A stretch of DNA of 64,000 bases from Antennarius striatus (GCF_040054535.1 NC_090778.1:8688001-8752000); one strand, 5' to 3'; positions 24,755 to 38,300 are shown, counted from the first letter of the stretch. Numbers and translations are program-made. The notes: generated from the letters alone by a model not told the origin.

Positions 24755-25360
24755 TTTATTTTATTTAGAAAATTATGTTTATTCATAAAAGCCAAATTAC
24801 AAGATAATCACTTGACACAAAATCAAAAAAAAAATGACACAAAAACGTTTTCACATCTCAAAACCAACCAGTACTGTGTGTTTCCTGAACAAAGAAAATA
24901 GCTAACTTTTTAACATTTATCAAACTAAAAACAAAGGCTCTTGTCTCCATGTCCCCTGCTCCTTTCACATTCAAAGTACTTAAAACACAAGTTTTTAAAA
25001 AAAACAAGAAGACAAAATTCAAAAACCAACTAATTGTTCTCCACAATCATGTTTTTTACTTTTGTCATTAGTTTTTTCAATCTAAAAACCTCTTTAAACT
25101 CGTAAAAACTGGTTGGTCACTTCCTTCTGGACTTTTTAAATAAAAACGGATGCTATCTAGAAACATGCTGAGGTCAGGAAAGGAATTTTCTACTTTGGCC
25201 CTTGAACCTTATGAGTCTTGCAGGAATTTTTTTGATCTTTTGCAAATCATATTTTTCTGTTACGGCCTCTTTCAGACTGTTTTCATTTTCGTTCTCAGAG
25301 CTACTTGAATCAGTAGGTGTCTGAAGTGTTTCTTTAACAATTTTCTTCCCTTTATGCATT
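24755..25360 (-). mobile_element. Tx1/L1-like LINE fragment with endonuclease start, internally deleted
   Basis: On the minus strand a peptide at 25359-25174 (acidic Ser/Asn/Glu tract, then LQKIKKIPARLIRFKG) could be an ORF1 end. It is followed at about 24990-24865 by STLNVKGAGDMETRAFVF and FFVQETHST, which match the beginning of the APE endonuclease of Tx1/L1-type LINEs (N-V-G-A then QETH; the E is catalytic). The frame then ends, and an aataaa-like tail follows (ggcttttatgaataaacata). The endonuclease body and reverse transcriptase are missing, so the piece joins a 5' segment to a 3' tail. Confidence 0.5.
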
Positions 25361-25554
25361 CTTGTGTCAGTATTTTTTCTTTTAGGATTTTTAATAATTC
25401 CTCATCCTATCACAATATCATCCCCTTCCTCTCTCTCCAGCTGAGACTCTCCCATCCTAGCGGCTGTCTCTCTGGCCACAGCAGCCTTCACCACATCACT
25501 CTGTCCATCCTTTGTGCTTTTATTATGTTATTCTCAGATCAAAGCAGAAAGAAA

Positions 25555-25795
25555 GAGAGAGAGAGATTTTTGATTTTTAAAATCACGTTTATTCATAAAA
25601 GCCAAACTACAATTATAACCGTGTTAACACAAAATCAAAAAAAGATTCATGCAAAAAATAATTCACATCTCAAAAACAATGGTAGGATTTTTAACAGTAC
25701 TCGGTTTTTACTAAATAAAAAAAACATCTAACTTTTAACATTTAGCAAACTAAAAGAACACAGGTTTAAAAAAAAGAGTTGGAGAGAGTAACAGA
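25555..25795 (-). mobile_element. Tx1-like LINE tail fragment, copy 3
   Basis: The plus-strand text cacgtttattcataaaagcc matches the tail of the element at 24755-25360, and the next 150 bp continue the match (acacaaaatcaaaaaa, ttcacatctcaaaa). An (AGAG)n tract lies just outside the tail at 25547-25565. Confidence 0.5.
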
Positions 25796-25802
25796 CACAC
25801 CT

Positions 25803-26205
25803 AACAACTACAACGTAGGCAGGCACAGACTGCAACATCCCGCGACACCCCTGAATTCAAAATTTTACCCTAACCTACTTGCATAGATCAAAGATCAAAG
25901 CTAGTGCTCTGACCTACTGTCATTGATCACAGCAGTAGCTTTGATCTACGGTCTTACACTGGCCTTCTCCCTAGTCTTTCTATTTTATCCGGTTTCTGAG
26001 TGTAAAAAAGTTGAAATTTGACCTTGACGTAGTTTTCTCAAGGTCAAGGAAATCATCCCCTTTGCCGCCTGAGTAATGCGCTTTTTGTTTCATCTTTCTA
26101 TCTGCAACGGTTGCGAAGATATTTGGTGGACTAACGAACGGACGGACGGATGGACAAACACACGAACACTAACAATTACAATACAACACCGATTTGAAGC
26201 TGGAT
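25803..26205 (-). repeat. TCAAGGTCA-bearing dispersed repeat, copy 1
   Basis: Read on the minus strand this matches the copies at 53700-53970 and 59833-60240: gataaaatagaaagac, tcaaggtcaaatttcaactt and gatcaaagctactgctgtga. Two exact TCAAGGTCA motifs face each other here (26019-26027 minus, 26038-26046 plus). The end near 25830 (gcaacatcccgcgacacccc) recurs in reverse at about 60228-60250 (ggtgtcgcaggatgttgc), which marks one element boundary. Confidence 0.7.
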
Positions 26206-27446
26206 GTAATAACAGGTGATATAGCCGAAAGATTTGAGTTTATAGTATTTATAACAGCTATACTACAACAGTACTAATCATGATGTTCGGCTTCCTGGCC
26301 TGGCCATGGCTCAGAGGTCAACTAACTGATATTCATTGAAGTGGATTTATGTTGTGCTCAGTGCTCCCAAACTGCCAGCCATTTACTGTCCAGGTTTTCC
26401 CCAAAATAAGTCCAAGATGAGCGAACAGTGACTGTTACTTTCAGGCCAGCAGATGTCACATTCATCACATGACACGTTGGAAATGACAGTGTGTGGGTGG
26501 TGGAGAGTTGAGCTGGTCCGTTTCAAGCTAAACACATAAAATCTCACCCATTTCTAAACCTTTGCCCCCACCGCCTCCACTCCTCTCTACTGCTCTCCAT
26601 CGTGGTCCAAATTTGGCACTGCTGAACCTCTGTGGAAAGGCATTTGCCCAGGGGGAATCAATTCTCTGTGTAACTCTCAACTGCAGTCCGTCTCTGACAA
26701 CATCATGATTTTCCCACAGGAAAATAAAAACATAAACTTTGACATCACATGTTTTTGAATCAGGGGATCAAAGATGTGAGTGGAGAGGCTTTGTGGGATC
26801 CATTTATACCACACAACAAAACTAATTTAAGGCATGGAGCAGCTTCTATAGAGTTTAAAGAACAGCAATCAGAAAGTCAGGACTGTGACAAACATTATCT
26901 GACACACTGGAAAGCCATCATCAGGTCTCTAGGTTCAAACAACCTGCTCTGACTCATCTGAGAGGTCATGCTGTGGACTAAATTCTTCTGATGATACCAT
27001 TTGACTATTCCTTGAGTCAATATTGTCAAAAAAATGTCAAAGAAGAAATAACAAAGCTTCTATCATGTCAAATTTCTCATGAGTATTCATGTGACTTTTG
27101 GACTGTATAATCAGACAAAGCATCTCTTTGAACATGTTATTAGAAATTGCAAACAAACTGCAAAGGACATTTTTTCTTCATTGTTTTTTAATGAGTTGTT
27201 GACAGTTCACTAATGAAGTAAATAAGTGATGGAATAAAACTGCCTCGGGTCCAAGCCATTTATTTTTTACCGTTGACTGCCCGGTCGACTCTGCAACGCA
27301 CATCACAAATGAAAAGTCACACATGAAAATAATGAACCAAATGTTGGGCTATTAAAGACAGAATCTGCACTGAGGCTACATGGACAGCAATATGATTTGG
27401 TTTGGTTTTTCCAATACTTACCCTTGTCCAGAAACTGGTGAAGAAG
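26206..27446. other. Intergenic sequence
   Basis: No supported exon or transposon. Confidence 0.4.
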
Positions 27447-27448
27447 CT

Positions 27449-27833
27449 GGGTGGCACCGTGACGTAGTGTGTAGCACGGTCACCTTAAGGCAACAAGGTT
27501 CTGGGTTCTATTCCATTCTGTGTGGAGTTTGCATGTTCTCCCCATGTCTGCATGGGTTCTCTCTGGGTTCTCCAGCTTCCTCCCACCTCCAGAAACATGC
27601 AGTGAACTGCTGAACTGATCTCTCAAAATTAACAGTAGGTATGACTGTGGGAGTGAATGAGTGCTTGTCTATCTGGTCCTGCCATAATAAACAGGATAAA
27701 CACCTGAAGCAAAGACGTTTTGTGATTGTTTGGTCATCAAGATAATGAATGAATGAATGAATGAATGAATGAATGAATGAATGAATGAATGAATGAATGA
27801 ATGAATGAATGAATGAATGAATGAATGAATGAA
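27449..27833 (+). mobile_element. tRNA-derived SINE with long (TGAA)n tail
   Basis: The head gggtggcaccgtgacgtag and the block ttctgggttctattcc resemble diverged tRNA A and B boxes. The body tctgtgtggagtttgcatgt, tctccccatgtctgcatggg, cttcctcccacctccag is shared in reverse with the SINE at 16248-16586. It ends in about 22 TGAA units (27744-27833). Confidence 0.75.
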
Positions 27834-27849
27834 AATGATCGTGGTGATC

Positions 27850-27950
27850 AGTCGGTCAGTCGGTCAGCTAGTTACCTGCTACATTTTTAGTTAGTTTGTT
27901 GGTTCTTTTTTGGTTTGTTGTTTGTTTGCTTGTTTGTTTGTTTGTTTGTT
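27850..27950 (+). repeat. Short tandem repeats, (GTCGGTCA)n and (TTTG)n
   Basis: Three cagtcggt-like units at 27850-27870 and a run of TTTG/TTGT units at 27912-27949. Confidence 0.85.
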
Positions 27951-28494
27951 CAATACGTACATAATCCACAATTTATTGTTGGTCATAACAATAACACAAT
28001 AACAGCATTACTTCTCTTTTGTGAAAAAAAAAACCCCACAGCATCGCTCAGTTATGAGGCTGCATTTAGGATTTTCTGAATCTGTATCAGTCTGTTTGTA
28101 CCCACACAGCTGCTCTTGGACAATTTAACACTGAACAAACTACTGTCTCTGATCACTTTCATGTGAGCCTAATCAGTTGAAACACAGACAGTAACGTCAC
28201 GCATTCACAACAGGACCAGTCAGTAGGTTGATACCGAAACAGAGCAGTCATGTGAGCCAGATAAAACAGAACTTAACAGAGGTACGACCTAGATCTGGAG
28301 CCAGACGAATACAGCACATCCCAAGAAAAACAACATTCTGGCTCATTATGGGTTGACTGTAGTAGCATTACCATTGTTACCAATTACCATAGCCAGACAC
28401 AGTTAATATAATTAATATTATGTTTGAAGGGGGGGACACACACACAAAAATGACTTTTACTGTGGAATTACTGTTAAAAATATATTATATATAC

Positions 28495-28733
<239 letters not shown>

Positions 28734-28739
28734 TATGTC

Positions 28740-31700
28740 ATATATATTATATTTTGTGATATACAAACACTAGTTTCATCCCTTTTAGTTGTTACTGGTT
28801 TTACTGTTAAACACCCGAATATGATTCAACAACGACAGAATTAATGATGACAAACCCTGTAGAATAACTCAGTAAATTAGTTAATCCAGCAAACTAATAC
28901 TATTTGTTATAGTTTAGTAAGTAAACCAAAAGAAAATAACATTTATGCACATGCAGGAGGCAATGGAACAAACAAATTTGAATGAAGCACTAAAATTGAA
29001 TTCAAGAAAGCATTTTTGTAAATAACAGTCAGGTGACCTTTTTAATGAAGCTGATTCATTGACTTAGAAGCAGATAAAATATAGTATAACTTCCTTTTCT
29101 TGTTTGTTTCGGTTGTCTCTTTGGCAGGAGGAGGAACACTCCAGGATTGTTGTTTCTTTGAAGCCAATTCATCCACTGGTTGAAGAAAAACACATAGACC
29201 TATTCAGGGAGAGCACAAACCAATCAGTTTGCACGCTATGCCATAAATAAAAACACCTGCGACTACGAAGGATGTTCCTCTGGTGGCAAACAACCTCTGC
29301 AAAATATGTCGGAATTACTTTTTGGGTAATTCTGCTCACAAACTTGCAAAATACCCGTTCAGTCATCACACAGGTGACTAGAAGTCAGCAGCATTCTGTA
29401 ACTCACAGTGTGATATGTTAAGTATCTGTTAGCACGCTATTATTAACAAAGACAAATTTGGCAGAGATGAGATGTTAGGATTCAGCCAGTGCCAAACTTG
29501 GACAAATAAAAAGCCTCCCTCCCTCCTGTATTCACTGTTGAAAAAAGCAATAATTCATCTTTATCAGATGAGATTTTCAAAGAGTTGCTCCCAAAATAGA
29601 TATTTTCTTAAAGCAGGATTCCAAATCAATTCAAAAGACAGAAATTAGAATATTTCGCTTAAATGACATGATTATACCTTCTTTGAAATGAACTACAACA
29701 GATTTTCAAGGTCATTTATTCAGATAACACACTGAATAGCAAACTACTAAACCAGTGTTGAGAGAATTAAAGCCCTTCATTCAGATTTTTCCTCAGATAT
29801 TATTGATTAGTTCTGATTTGAGGAAAACAAGCAAACTGTTCTGCACCCCACGGCTAGCGAGGAAAATATAAAAGTTTGATTGTTTTACTAATTTTTTTCT
29901 TTAATCAAAACTTTGATGCTTTAGTTGTTTAAACCCTCATAACTAATTTCATTAAAAATGTGGTTTTCCACTATCTAGATAAGCTACATTTTTTCATATC
30001 TGCAATACAAGATTCCAGGACAAAGATAATGGGCAGAAGGACGCACGGCACTCTTGTTTTCTGACATGAACAGTAGCAAACAGGAACTCCTGTCTCACAA
30101 AGAGACACGATAAGTAATCTGTGTTACACAACAGCAGTTAGGATACAAAGACAAAGAGCACAGTCAGTTACTTTCAGTAGCATCATGAGACGGGATGCTG
30201 ATCCAGAATCATGCACTTAAAGTCCATCAGGAGCATCTTTCACAGCAATCAAAGCAGGGATGAAACATCGATGCTTTGCAGAAAACATACATTTTCATAT
30301 AATGCATATAATGTATATGTAAAACAGGCACGCATAGGGAAAAAAAGTAATATAAATAGTTCATAATGTTATAGAAAAAGAACCTTTAAGGAGCAACAGG
30401 GTCATTCCCCCTGACAGCAGCTGATGTGCCTACTATAACGGAAGTTTCCTACTGCAAAACTCTAAACCATTGCTCGGATTCCTGACCTCTGCGCTGACAT
30501 GTGACTCCAAATACATTGAAAGATAATCAATCAGTACTTCGTGAGAGCAGCAGCTTTTAAAGTCACAATGAAATAAATGGGGTTTTTTTAAATCTATGTT
30601 CCCCTTGTTCACCCATATTTATGTAATGGGATGTAGTTTATCCACATCTCCTCTAAAACTGATTAAATAATTAAAGTTTTTTTTAGTTTATGAACAGGTG
30701 AAATGTCAGATTTGACTTTTTATTAGTGTTCTTATAAGATTTTTAATGTTTACATTGTAGATAACAGCCCTTATCTAGTGTTCTGATATTAGTGTTCTGG
30801 CTTGCAATCTTGTCATAATAAACAGTTTTTTGGAAAAGTATAAACTGACAAGTACATTTGTTCATAAGAGTATTTACTAAATCTTTTCAGAAGCATTTGT
30901 TTCTTGCTGCGGAAAAATCTGACAGATTCTAACATAATTTCTTTTACGAGCAAATTTGTTATAAAGGCCCCTTTTTTTAATCTAACTTCTATCCATAACA
31001 CCACAGAATATATTTGACACACATTTAATGCATCAAATGTGTGTGGATATCTTATTGAAAACATAAGAGTTAAAACATTCAGACCAGCAGAAACACATGA
31101 AATGTAGGTTACACTTTTCATTTGTCTTTTTAGCTCATAATCTTTTAAATAGACCATACATAATCTGAATTCTGCCTCAGGACAATCTTCAGAAAATGTC
31201 CAGTATAAATACAATAATCCTATTCACATTTGGGTAATAACCTTGAAACAAGTGTGATTACTTTAAGAAAATCAAATTAGATCACATTTAGTACATAATG
31301 GTACTGTTATTAATCTATATATGTAATTAAAAAAAGGCTCCAATTACAAGAAATAATGTGAATTACAATAGTTAGAATCTACGAGCTGAGATGGCAGCTG
31401 TTAAATAAAGCGGTAACGTAAAATTTATTCTGTCACAGAGAATTAACTGTGGTTTGGATTTAGTTCCATTTATTCCAATTATTAGTTATTTGTCTCACAT
31501 GCTGTCATATTAAAAAATCCTTTTAGCAGATTTAGCTTTGGCCAACTAAACAGCACCAGGAGAAAAAGACAGAAGGTTTTTTTTTGCCACATACTGATGT
31601 CATATTTGTCTGCCTTTCTGCCTCTTTCCCTCTTGTTGTATAGCCACAAACGAACTGATGTCAAATTCAGGAGCAATTTTATTGTGACTTTAAAAATAAT

Positions 31701-32880
31701 TGACTTTCAGACATTTTGAGGTCTTTTTTAATCTGTCTGATGCATATAAACACTTCTTAATGATTTCAGTCCCATATGCAGTATGTCAGAACACAGGCTG
31801 TGACAAATAGGATCTCTAATAAAATAGAATCCTTTGTCAACAAAATCATTTGTGTTGCTGGGGGGCTTCTTTACATTAGGAGCAACCAATAACCCCCCAA
31901 AGCGACTACAAAACCACATTTTATATATTTAACCATCAAAATGTATAGGAGGTCAAAAAAAAAAAGAAGCCACAGCAGTAGATTCATCATCAACAGCGAT
32001 GCCAACTCTAAAGGTTAGTAAATGATCATCGCATGATGATACATGGCTTGTGATTTATTAGTCCTTTTTTTTTATGAGCGCAATGCATATACAGAAACTC
32101 CAATCACCCTGAGCAGAAACAACAGAGGAAACAGCTAAATAAACAGAATTATTTGTATCTTTGTCTTAGAATAACTTCATGGGTCAGGAGTCATCCTAGA
32201 ATGCAAAGCTAATTCTTAAATCAATGTTTTCATGTTAAACCCCAGACTGTAAAAATATATTTGGACGGAAACGCAGCTGGTTAATGCGGAAGAAAACACA
32301 CACGGATGTCTAAGATAAATCTCAATTTTCTGTCTTGGAAAGGAGATTGAAGTCCGTCTACCACACTAACACAATGACTGTCAGATGACTTTCTTGTAAT
32401 TTCCTGTACACACACATTAGTATCTGGAGTTCCCCAAAGGAAGAAGATAAATAGTTTCAAGTGTTACATCTTAAGCTACCCTATATGGGTAAAAAATTAT
32501 ACAATTCAGTCAAAGATATTTCAATTTTTTGCATTTCAGTGGATCACACTAAACAAGTCCCACATTAAAAAAAGATTTTTGCATCTGGGAGTTGCCGAGT
32601 CAGAACAGGCAAGTATGTTCATTAAAAGCTCTGAATTGACACGCATGAATGTTACGCCAACAGGCTGCTTTCATCAATACTGAACTTCCACAAAAGTCAA
32701 CATCTGAGTGAACAGCATTCAAGGCAGAACAAGGAGGAAATTCACAACCAAAAATCACATTTTTGAGAAAACTGACGGGCACCTGTACGGGCACCTCCCT
32801 GTTCTCTATGGCGAGGGTCCTCAAAGCGGGACCAAATGCACCTTCTACTCAGCAAACATTGAATCCATCCTCAGATTTGC
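28740..32880. other. AT-rich intergenic sequence downstream of GPR21
   Basis: No exon is supported. The 133-codon minus-strand frame at 31214-30813 lacks any domain and lies in AT-rich sequence. The first few hundred bases left of 32883 presumably hold the GPR21 3' untranslated region; a minus-strand polyadenylation site was not assigned. Confidence 0.4.
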
Positions 32881-32882
32881 CA

Positions 32883-33941
32883 TCAACGATCTGGATGTGG
32901 GCCAATCGGCGATGGCACCGTTTTGCTGTCCGCACAGCCGAGGCAAGAAGGAAACAACGGGCTGAAGAGGCGACAGAGGCCTTTACGGAAGACACTGTTG
33001 GAGAGACTGTAGATGAGACAGTTACAGAAGCTGTTGCTAATTGCTAGCCATGTTGTGAGGAAGGATGCAACCTTGTGGTGATAAAGCCCAGCGCTCTCAA
33101 GGAGGAAGTAGAGGATGTAAGGCATCCACAGGACGTAGAACACGCTGGTGATGCGGAACAGCACCATGGCGTATCGCTTGTCTGGACAACCTTCGCACCG
33201 CTCCCCCCGCTCGGCTTTATCGCCGTCCGTCTGTGAGTTGAAGCGGGCATGGCGCAAGCTTATCTCCCTCGTGTGCTGTTGGCAGATCCTGAATATACTC
33301 CCATAGGTGAAGCAGACCATGAGCGCCGCTGGAGCGTAGAGCAGCGCCACGATGAAAGTGCTGAACCCTGGGTTGGTCTTCCAGGAGTCTGCGCACCACT
33401 GAAATATGTCCCCATGGTAACCTGGCTTCCCCCAGCCAAAGAAGGATGGTAGAAATATCAAAGCAGAGTAGACCCAGATGAGAAGGATGCACAGTCTCAA
33501 TCGGCATGGTGTCACCAGCGTGGTGTATGACAGCGGGCGGGTGATGGCGATGTAACGGTCAACACTGATGCAGGCCAGTGAGGTCATGGAGACGCTCTTC
33601 AGCACAGAAATCATATAACCAAATGCTTTGCAGGTGAGTTCCTCATTCAGGCCTCTGAGATAATGGAGGAGTGACAGTGAGGGCACCAGGCAGCTCACGC
33701 CCACCAGCAGGTCAGCGTAGGCCATCGTCTGGATGAAGTGGCCGGTGGTGTGGTGGTGTAGGAGTGGGGCGCAGTGGAAAACAAAAATGACCACCAGATT
33801 GCCAGCGATGATGAGCACAGATAGGAAGAGGATGATAAACACCTCCAGCACACAGGTATCAAGGCTTTGGGAGTAACCCACAGTACCCAATAAACAGAAC
33901 AGAGAAGAATCACTTTGGTTTACATCCATGGAAGAGTTCAT
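32883..33941 (-). CDS. gpr21: GPR21, orphan class-A G-protein-coupled receptor
   Basis: This encodes a 352-aa plasma-membrane receptor, complete in one exon as in mammals. GPR21 is an orphan related to GPR52 with high basal signalling. The N-terminus [10 protein letters not shown] carries two N-glycosylation sites (N2, N8) and matches GPR21 better than GPR52. Membrane segments lie at about 31-56, 68-93, 104-127, 147-169, 192-216, 256-282 and 291-314. C104 should pair with C183 in the second extracellular loop ([19 protein letters not shown]), the loop described as a built-in activator in GPR52. DRY is intact at 128-130. TM6 has LWMP in place of CWxP and TM7 has NCLIY in place of NPxxY, both as in the GPR21/52 pair. 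[11 protein letters not shown] at 252-262 is a GPR21 signature. A splice acceptor (tctttccatcag) ends at 33949, so a non-coding 5' exon is likely. In mammals the gene sits in a RABGAP1 intron; no RABGAP1 exon was recognised here. Confidence 0.96.
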   Translation of the reverse strand: MNSSMDVNQSDSSLFCLLGTVGYSQSLDTCVLEVFIILFLSVLIIAGNLVVIFVFHCAPLLHHHTTGHFIQTMAYADLLVGVSCLVPSLSLLHYLRGLNEELTCKAFGYMISVLKSVSMTSLACISVDRYIAITRPLSYTTLVTPCRLRLCILLIWVYSALIFLPSFFGWGKPGYHGDIFQWCADSWKTNPGFSTFIVALLYAPAALMVCFTYGSIFRICQQHTREISLRHARFNSQTDGDKAERGERCEGCPDKRYAMVLFRITSVFYVLWMPYILYFLLESAGLYHHKVASFLTTWLAISNSFCNCLIYSLSNSVFRKGLCRLFSPLFPSCLGCADSKTVPSPIGPHPDR

Positions 33942-33968
33942 GTTTGGACTGATGGAAAGAGAGAAGAA
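33942..33968 (-). promoter_or_regulatory. Predicted 3' splice site before the GPR21 start codon
   Basis: On the minus strand the sequence ttcttctctctttccatcag is a pyrimidine tract ending in CAG, 7 nt before the ATG (exon would begin at 33948). It implies a 5'-untranslated intron. The matching donor was not identified. Confidence 0.55.
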
Positions 33969-34119
33969 TCAAAGGTAATTTCAGTTCAGTGCAGCCATCA
34001 TCCTATCACCCAAGTCTCTTTTTTTATACCTCAAGCTGCTCATTCAATCCTGCCCTGCAAATACAGTCCATAACTTGTTCTCCTTAAATCAACATCTTTT
34101 CTCCCTTAAGTTTTTCCTT

Positions 34120-34600
34120 AAAGTAGCGGTAATCCATTGCTCTTTGTAAAATGCAACCAGCCCCTGCTGTTGCTGCTGTAAGCTGTACAAATGTTCAACA
34201 TAGAGAAACAAAAACAATTCCAAAAGTACATCAAGAGATGCCAGTCTAATGCTGCGCTGCAAACCATCCTCCCTGTGCAGCTGTTTGTCATATCCCCGTC
34301 TTCACTGCATGTCCTGAGGTAATCACTCTGCACACAGGCATCTACTTCTGCTCCTTTAGGGAGACGGAGAGTAAGGAGAGAAAACGATGCTGACATTCCC
34401 AGCAGCTCTGATGTTAACACTCCTCCATGCTGTCTCAGCAAACAAAAGCCAGAGAGTCCAAACAGGCAACATCAGACTCTGTCGGCGCTCCTCTGACAGG
34501 ATGAACGCTCACACAGCCTGAGCCAGAAGAGTCCTGAAGACAGCCCAACATCCAGAAGTGGTGGATAACGTCAGGAGGATCTCCTCTCTGTGCAGCGTCT
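34120..34600 (-). other. GPR21 upstream region, possible first exon and promoter
   Basis: This unique sequence has higher GC than its surroundings and lies between the predicted acceptor and the microsatellites upstream. It is a reasonable place for a non-coding first exon, but no TATA box or donor site could be assigned with confidence. The 107-codon minus-strand frame at 34441-34118 has no domain. Confidence 0.3.
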
Positions 34601-34660
34601 TTGGCTCACAGACGACCGGTTTCCAGTGCGTGTGCGTCTGTGTGTGAGTTTGAAAGTGAC

Positions 34661-34712
34661 AGAGTGTGTATGTGTGTGTGTGTGTTTGTGTGCGTGTGTG
34701 TGTGTGTTTGTC
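34661..34712. repeat. (GT)n microsatellite
   Basis: TG-rich tract with a few substitutions. Confidence 0.85.
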
Positions 34713-34847
34713 AGACTGAACACGGAGGAACAGGGAGGCAGGCAGTAAACTGCCTCTCCCTCTGCTGTAGTGGCAGGACTGATGATGCAGCGTTGCCACT
34801 GCCGCCTCCCTCTCCTCCCCTGCCCTCTCATTCTCTCAGAAACAGAC

Positions 34848-34858
34848 ACACAGACACA

Positions 34859-34914
<56 letters not shown>
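34848..34914. repeat. (CA)n microsatellite
   Basis: CACAGA units leading into about 27 CA units. Confidence 0.97.
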
Positions 34915-34915
<1 letters not shown>

Positions 34916-35234
34916 CCACAGATGTTCCCTCCCCTCCTCCGACTCACACATTTTTCCTCTTTCCTTTCACCTCACTCCCTGTCATCTTGCCTTTCTTCTT
35001 TTCTTCTTTCACACACTTTCACTCTTTCTTATCCTATTTATCCAGTTCTTATTTTCTTTTTCACACTTTTGTTGTTACAGTAGGATGACAGTTATGGTGA
35101 AGACGATGTCCCAGAGTGGATAGAATTATTAGATTTGATGATGTTAAGTTTACAGACAAGTATGTTACATATGATACTGTTTCAACAATGTTTTTGCATA
35201 TTTTATCATGAATCGGGTCCTTGATATACACTGG

Positions 35235-35237
<3 letters not shown>

Positions 35238-35315
<78 letters not shown>

Positions 35316-35335
35316 ACACACACACACACACACGT

Positions 35336-35363
<28 letters not shown>
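35238..35363. repeat. (CA)n microsatellite with CGTA interruptions
   Basis: About 60 CA units broken three times by acacgtacac. Confidence 0.97.
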
Positions 35364-35364
<1 letters not shown>

Positions 35365-35366
<2 letters not shown>

Positions 35367-38300
35367 AATGTAATCTGAAAACCAAATATATGGCATTCTT
35401 GCTTAAAGATCATGCCTCTATTTATAACCAACCCCACCCCCACCCCCCCCACACACACACACACACATCTTGGCCCCTTTTCAAAATGATAGGGGAAGAA
35501 GGAAATGAAATGTGTTTAGGGAAAATTATGAAAAAGTTATTAAAATCTGTTTTGGCCGCTCGCTCACAAGACAGTTTACTTCTTTTGATCTTCGTTAATC
35601 ATTTTATTCCTTGCTTTTAGCTGTATTTGTGTTCCTTCCAGAAAATCATTCCTGAAAGATGACTAGTTTAATGAATTAATATGAAGAAATTAATATTGAG
35701 TATATTACATTTTGTTGTTTGGCCAATTAAGCCAGTTCTTCTGAGAGATTAATTATAATTTATGTAATATATTTATATATTAATTATAACATCATTATTT
35801 ATGTATTATTTATAATCTATTTATGAAATGTCTTAACATTTTCATTCTAAATTAGGAGGCAGCAGCTTCTTTTATCACCTACCTAACATACAGATTTATA
35901 TGTAATTATGTTTGAGCAGCAAATGAATTCTTAATGCTTGACTGTCATGAATTAATTAATTCCAATATTTCCTCTCAGCCATTGCTTCTCCCTACATCTT
36001 CTTCATCCCCCATGTCTCTGGACTCTCACCGCTCTCTCAAAGAAAACTCTTTTCCATCTGTTAGCTAATAAGCAGTAAGCAGGCTTCCATCACCACAGAG
36101 GCTGTTCATGCCCACCCACTTGCGAACAGGCTATCTTCATGTATGAAGTGTACCCGTGCAAACGGCAACACACGTGTCAGAGACACACTTGTGGTTTGTC
36201 CATACACCAGTATAGTCTTCCTATTAAGAGAGGAGAATTCCAGAAGAAATATGGATGAAATGATGGATGAAAGCAACTCTAGTGAGAAGTGAGCAAGGGA
36301 AGGTGTGACAGAATCCAGAATGGAATTTTACAATGTAAGAGTAAGGCATTCTGGGAACTCAATGTAAAAAAAAACCACATTCAAGCACAATATTGTTCCC
36401 AACTTAGGAATCATATCAATCAATCTTGCCTGTCTGCATGACGTCTCCATCTCCATCATCTGTGCTATCTGGAAAGAGAAACTACAACTGGCTACATTTA
36501 AGAAGATGCTGGGCCCTGTATCATCAGCATCTGCCACTTTACCCCCAGAGAAACTAACAAGACATCCTGAGCTGAAAGAAAAGGTCTATGTGGCTGCTAA
36601 AAATAGATTATAGAGGGAACACAGGAATAGGCTCCATTCTCTCGAACAGTAAAATCATCATTTTAATTTTTTTTCTGTGTCCATATTTTACCTCAAATGG
36701 TGGTGGAATCTTTCTTTAATCCATTTGTTTTCTGGGCGTCTTATTAATAGTATAACCTGTAGTAATAAGATCTTTACGTGTGAGTTCCTATAATGAATAT
36801 TCGTTTTTTCCACATCCCGGAAAACATTCCAGTTAATTCCACAATGCAGGAATGTCAGACAAATCTGTCTAAACATCAGCATAATAAAACTTTTTACATC
36901 ACAGTCCAGGGCTGACCTTTTGGGTTTGAAATTTCAAGTGTCATACAAGGTTGGAGCGATGACCTTTATTAGTTGAAAATTCCCAGTGCATAAATTGATT
37001 GACGTCAAATGTAAACTGCTCTTACGCAGTGTTTTATCTCCACTATTCCATATTTTAGAGCAAGGAAATGCATTCTTTATGGATTAATGGACATGCAGCA
37101 GAGACACGCGATTGAAGTTGTTGCTTTGGCCAACCTCTCTCATAAAGGCTTACATCTAGAATAGAGGAAAAATGAGGAACGATACAATATGATGACAAAC
37201 CAGTGAGGTGATGGGCCTTAAAGGTGTGTAGCCATTTAACCCATGCACACAATCTATAATTCACACACCTAGAATGCTAAACATATGTTCCAAATGCCTT
37301 ATTCATTTATTTCCTGTCAACACAGTCAAGCTCCTGTGACTAGTGAGATGGCCTGTAGGTTAATGTTTTCATTTAAAAACACATTTACATTTTATATTCT
37401 TAATTTCATTTGTTATGTTATAATGCCATTATAATTGTATTTTTAGATTTTATGTTTTTTGGGAGTATTTTGTAAGACTGTTAAATTCCTGCAGAAATCC
37501 TGCACCATAATAATCCCATTTTTTGTTTGTTTAATTTAATGAGACCATAAAACCACTAAATATCAACACACCAAATAAAGATTTCTGTGAAAGCATGCCT
37601 TGGGAACCCGTTGTCTAAGTAAATAAATCAGCTGATTTACCGTATCATGCTCACACTTCCTGTGATATTTGGTTAGATGGGACCAGAGGGGTCACTGCAA
37701 AAATGTCCTCCACTTCCCTTCCCGCCATAGAGAACACAGACACCATTCAGAGTCTGCTTTTTTTTCTGTTGTTGTTTTTTTGGTTACCATATGGACGGCA
37801 TTGATATGAGTTGGAAAGTCGTTTGCTGTCTTGTTTATGTGTCAATTTTTGCATGTATTTTCTAGGTCAAGGGTCACAGGTGTCACATCTGCCAGAGTTA
37901 TGAGGCTGAACTCTGAGGTGGCCCATCAGGAAACCAGTTGTCAGGTTAACATGAATGCAGCTTTGCCGAATTGACCCATTTTTCGGAGTAAATAGCAGGG
38001 CTGCCGGGGAAAGCCACCGTGTGACCAACCTTTTGTCAAGGAGGACTTTTGATGCTGTGGTGTGATTATCAGCAGACATGACCTGGAAACCTGACAACAC
38101 TTGTGGCGGAGCCCTAAAGCAAAGCTGAAGGGTTAGAACAGCTACAAGGATTCCTGTTGACGATTTTTGTCCTTGATCTTTGAGTAATAAAAGATGATTT
38201 GTGTTTCCTTCCTTTCTTCCTGTTAAAATGAAGAACTGAATGATACACATTATTCTCCAATCTGTGGGTATTTTAGGGGTAAAACCAAGTAACTGAACAT

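Noticed and set aside
30813..31214. 133-codon minus-strand open frame
   Set aside because: Composition is like translated AT-rich DNA and there is no domain, no membrane-protein layout and no conserved-looking motif.
34571..35083. Cys/Val- or His/Thr-rich frames across 34.57-35.46 kb
   Set aside because: They are translations of (CA)n/(GT)n microsatellites.
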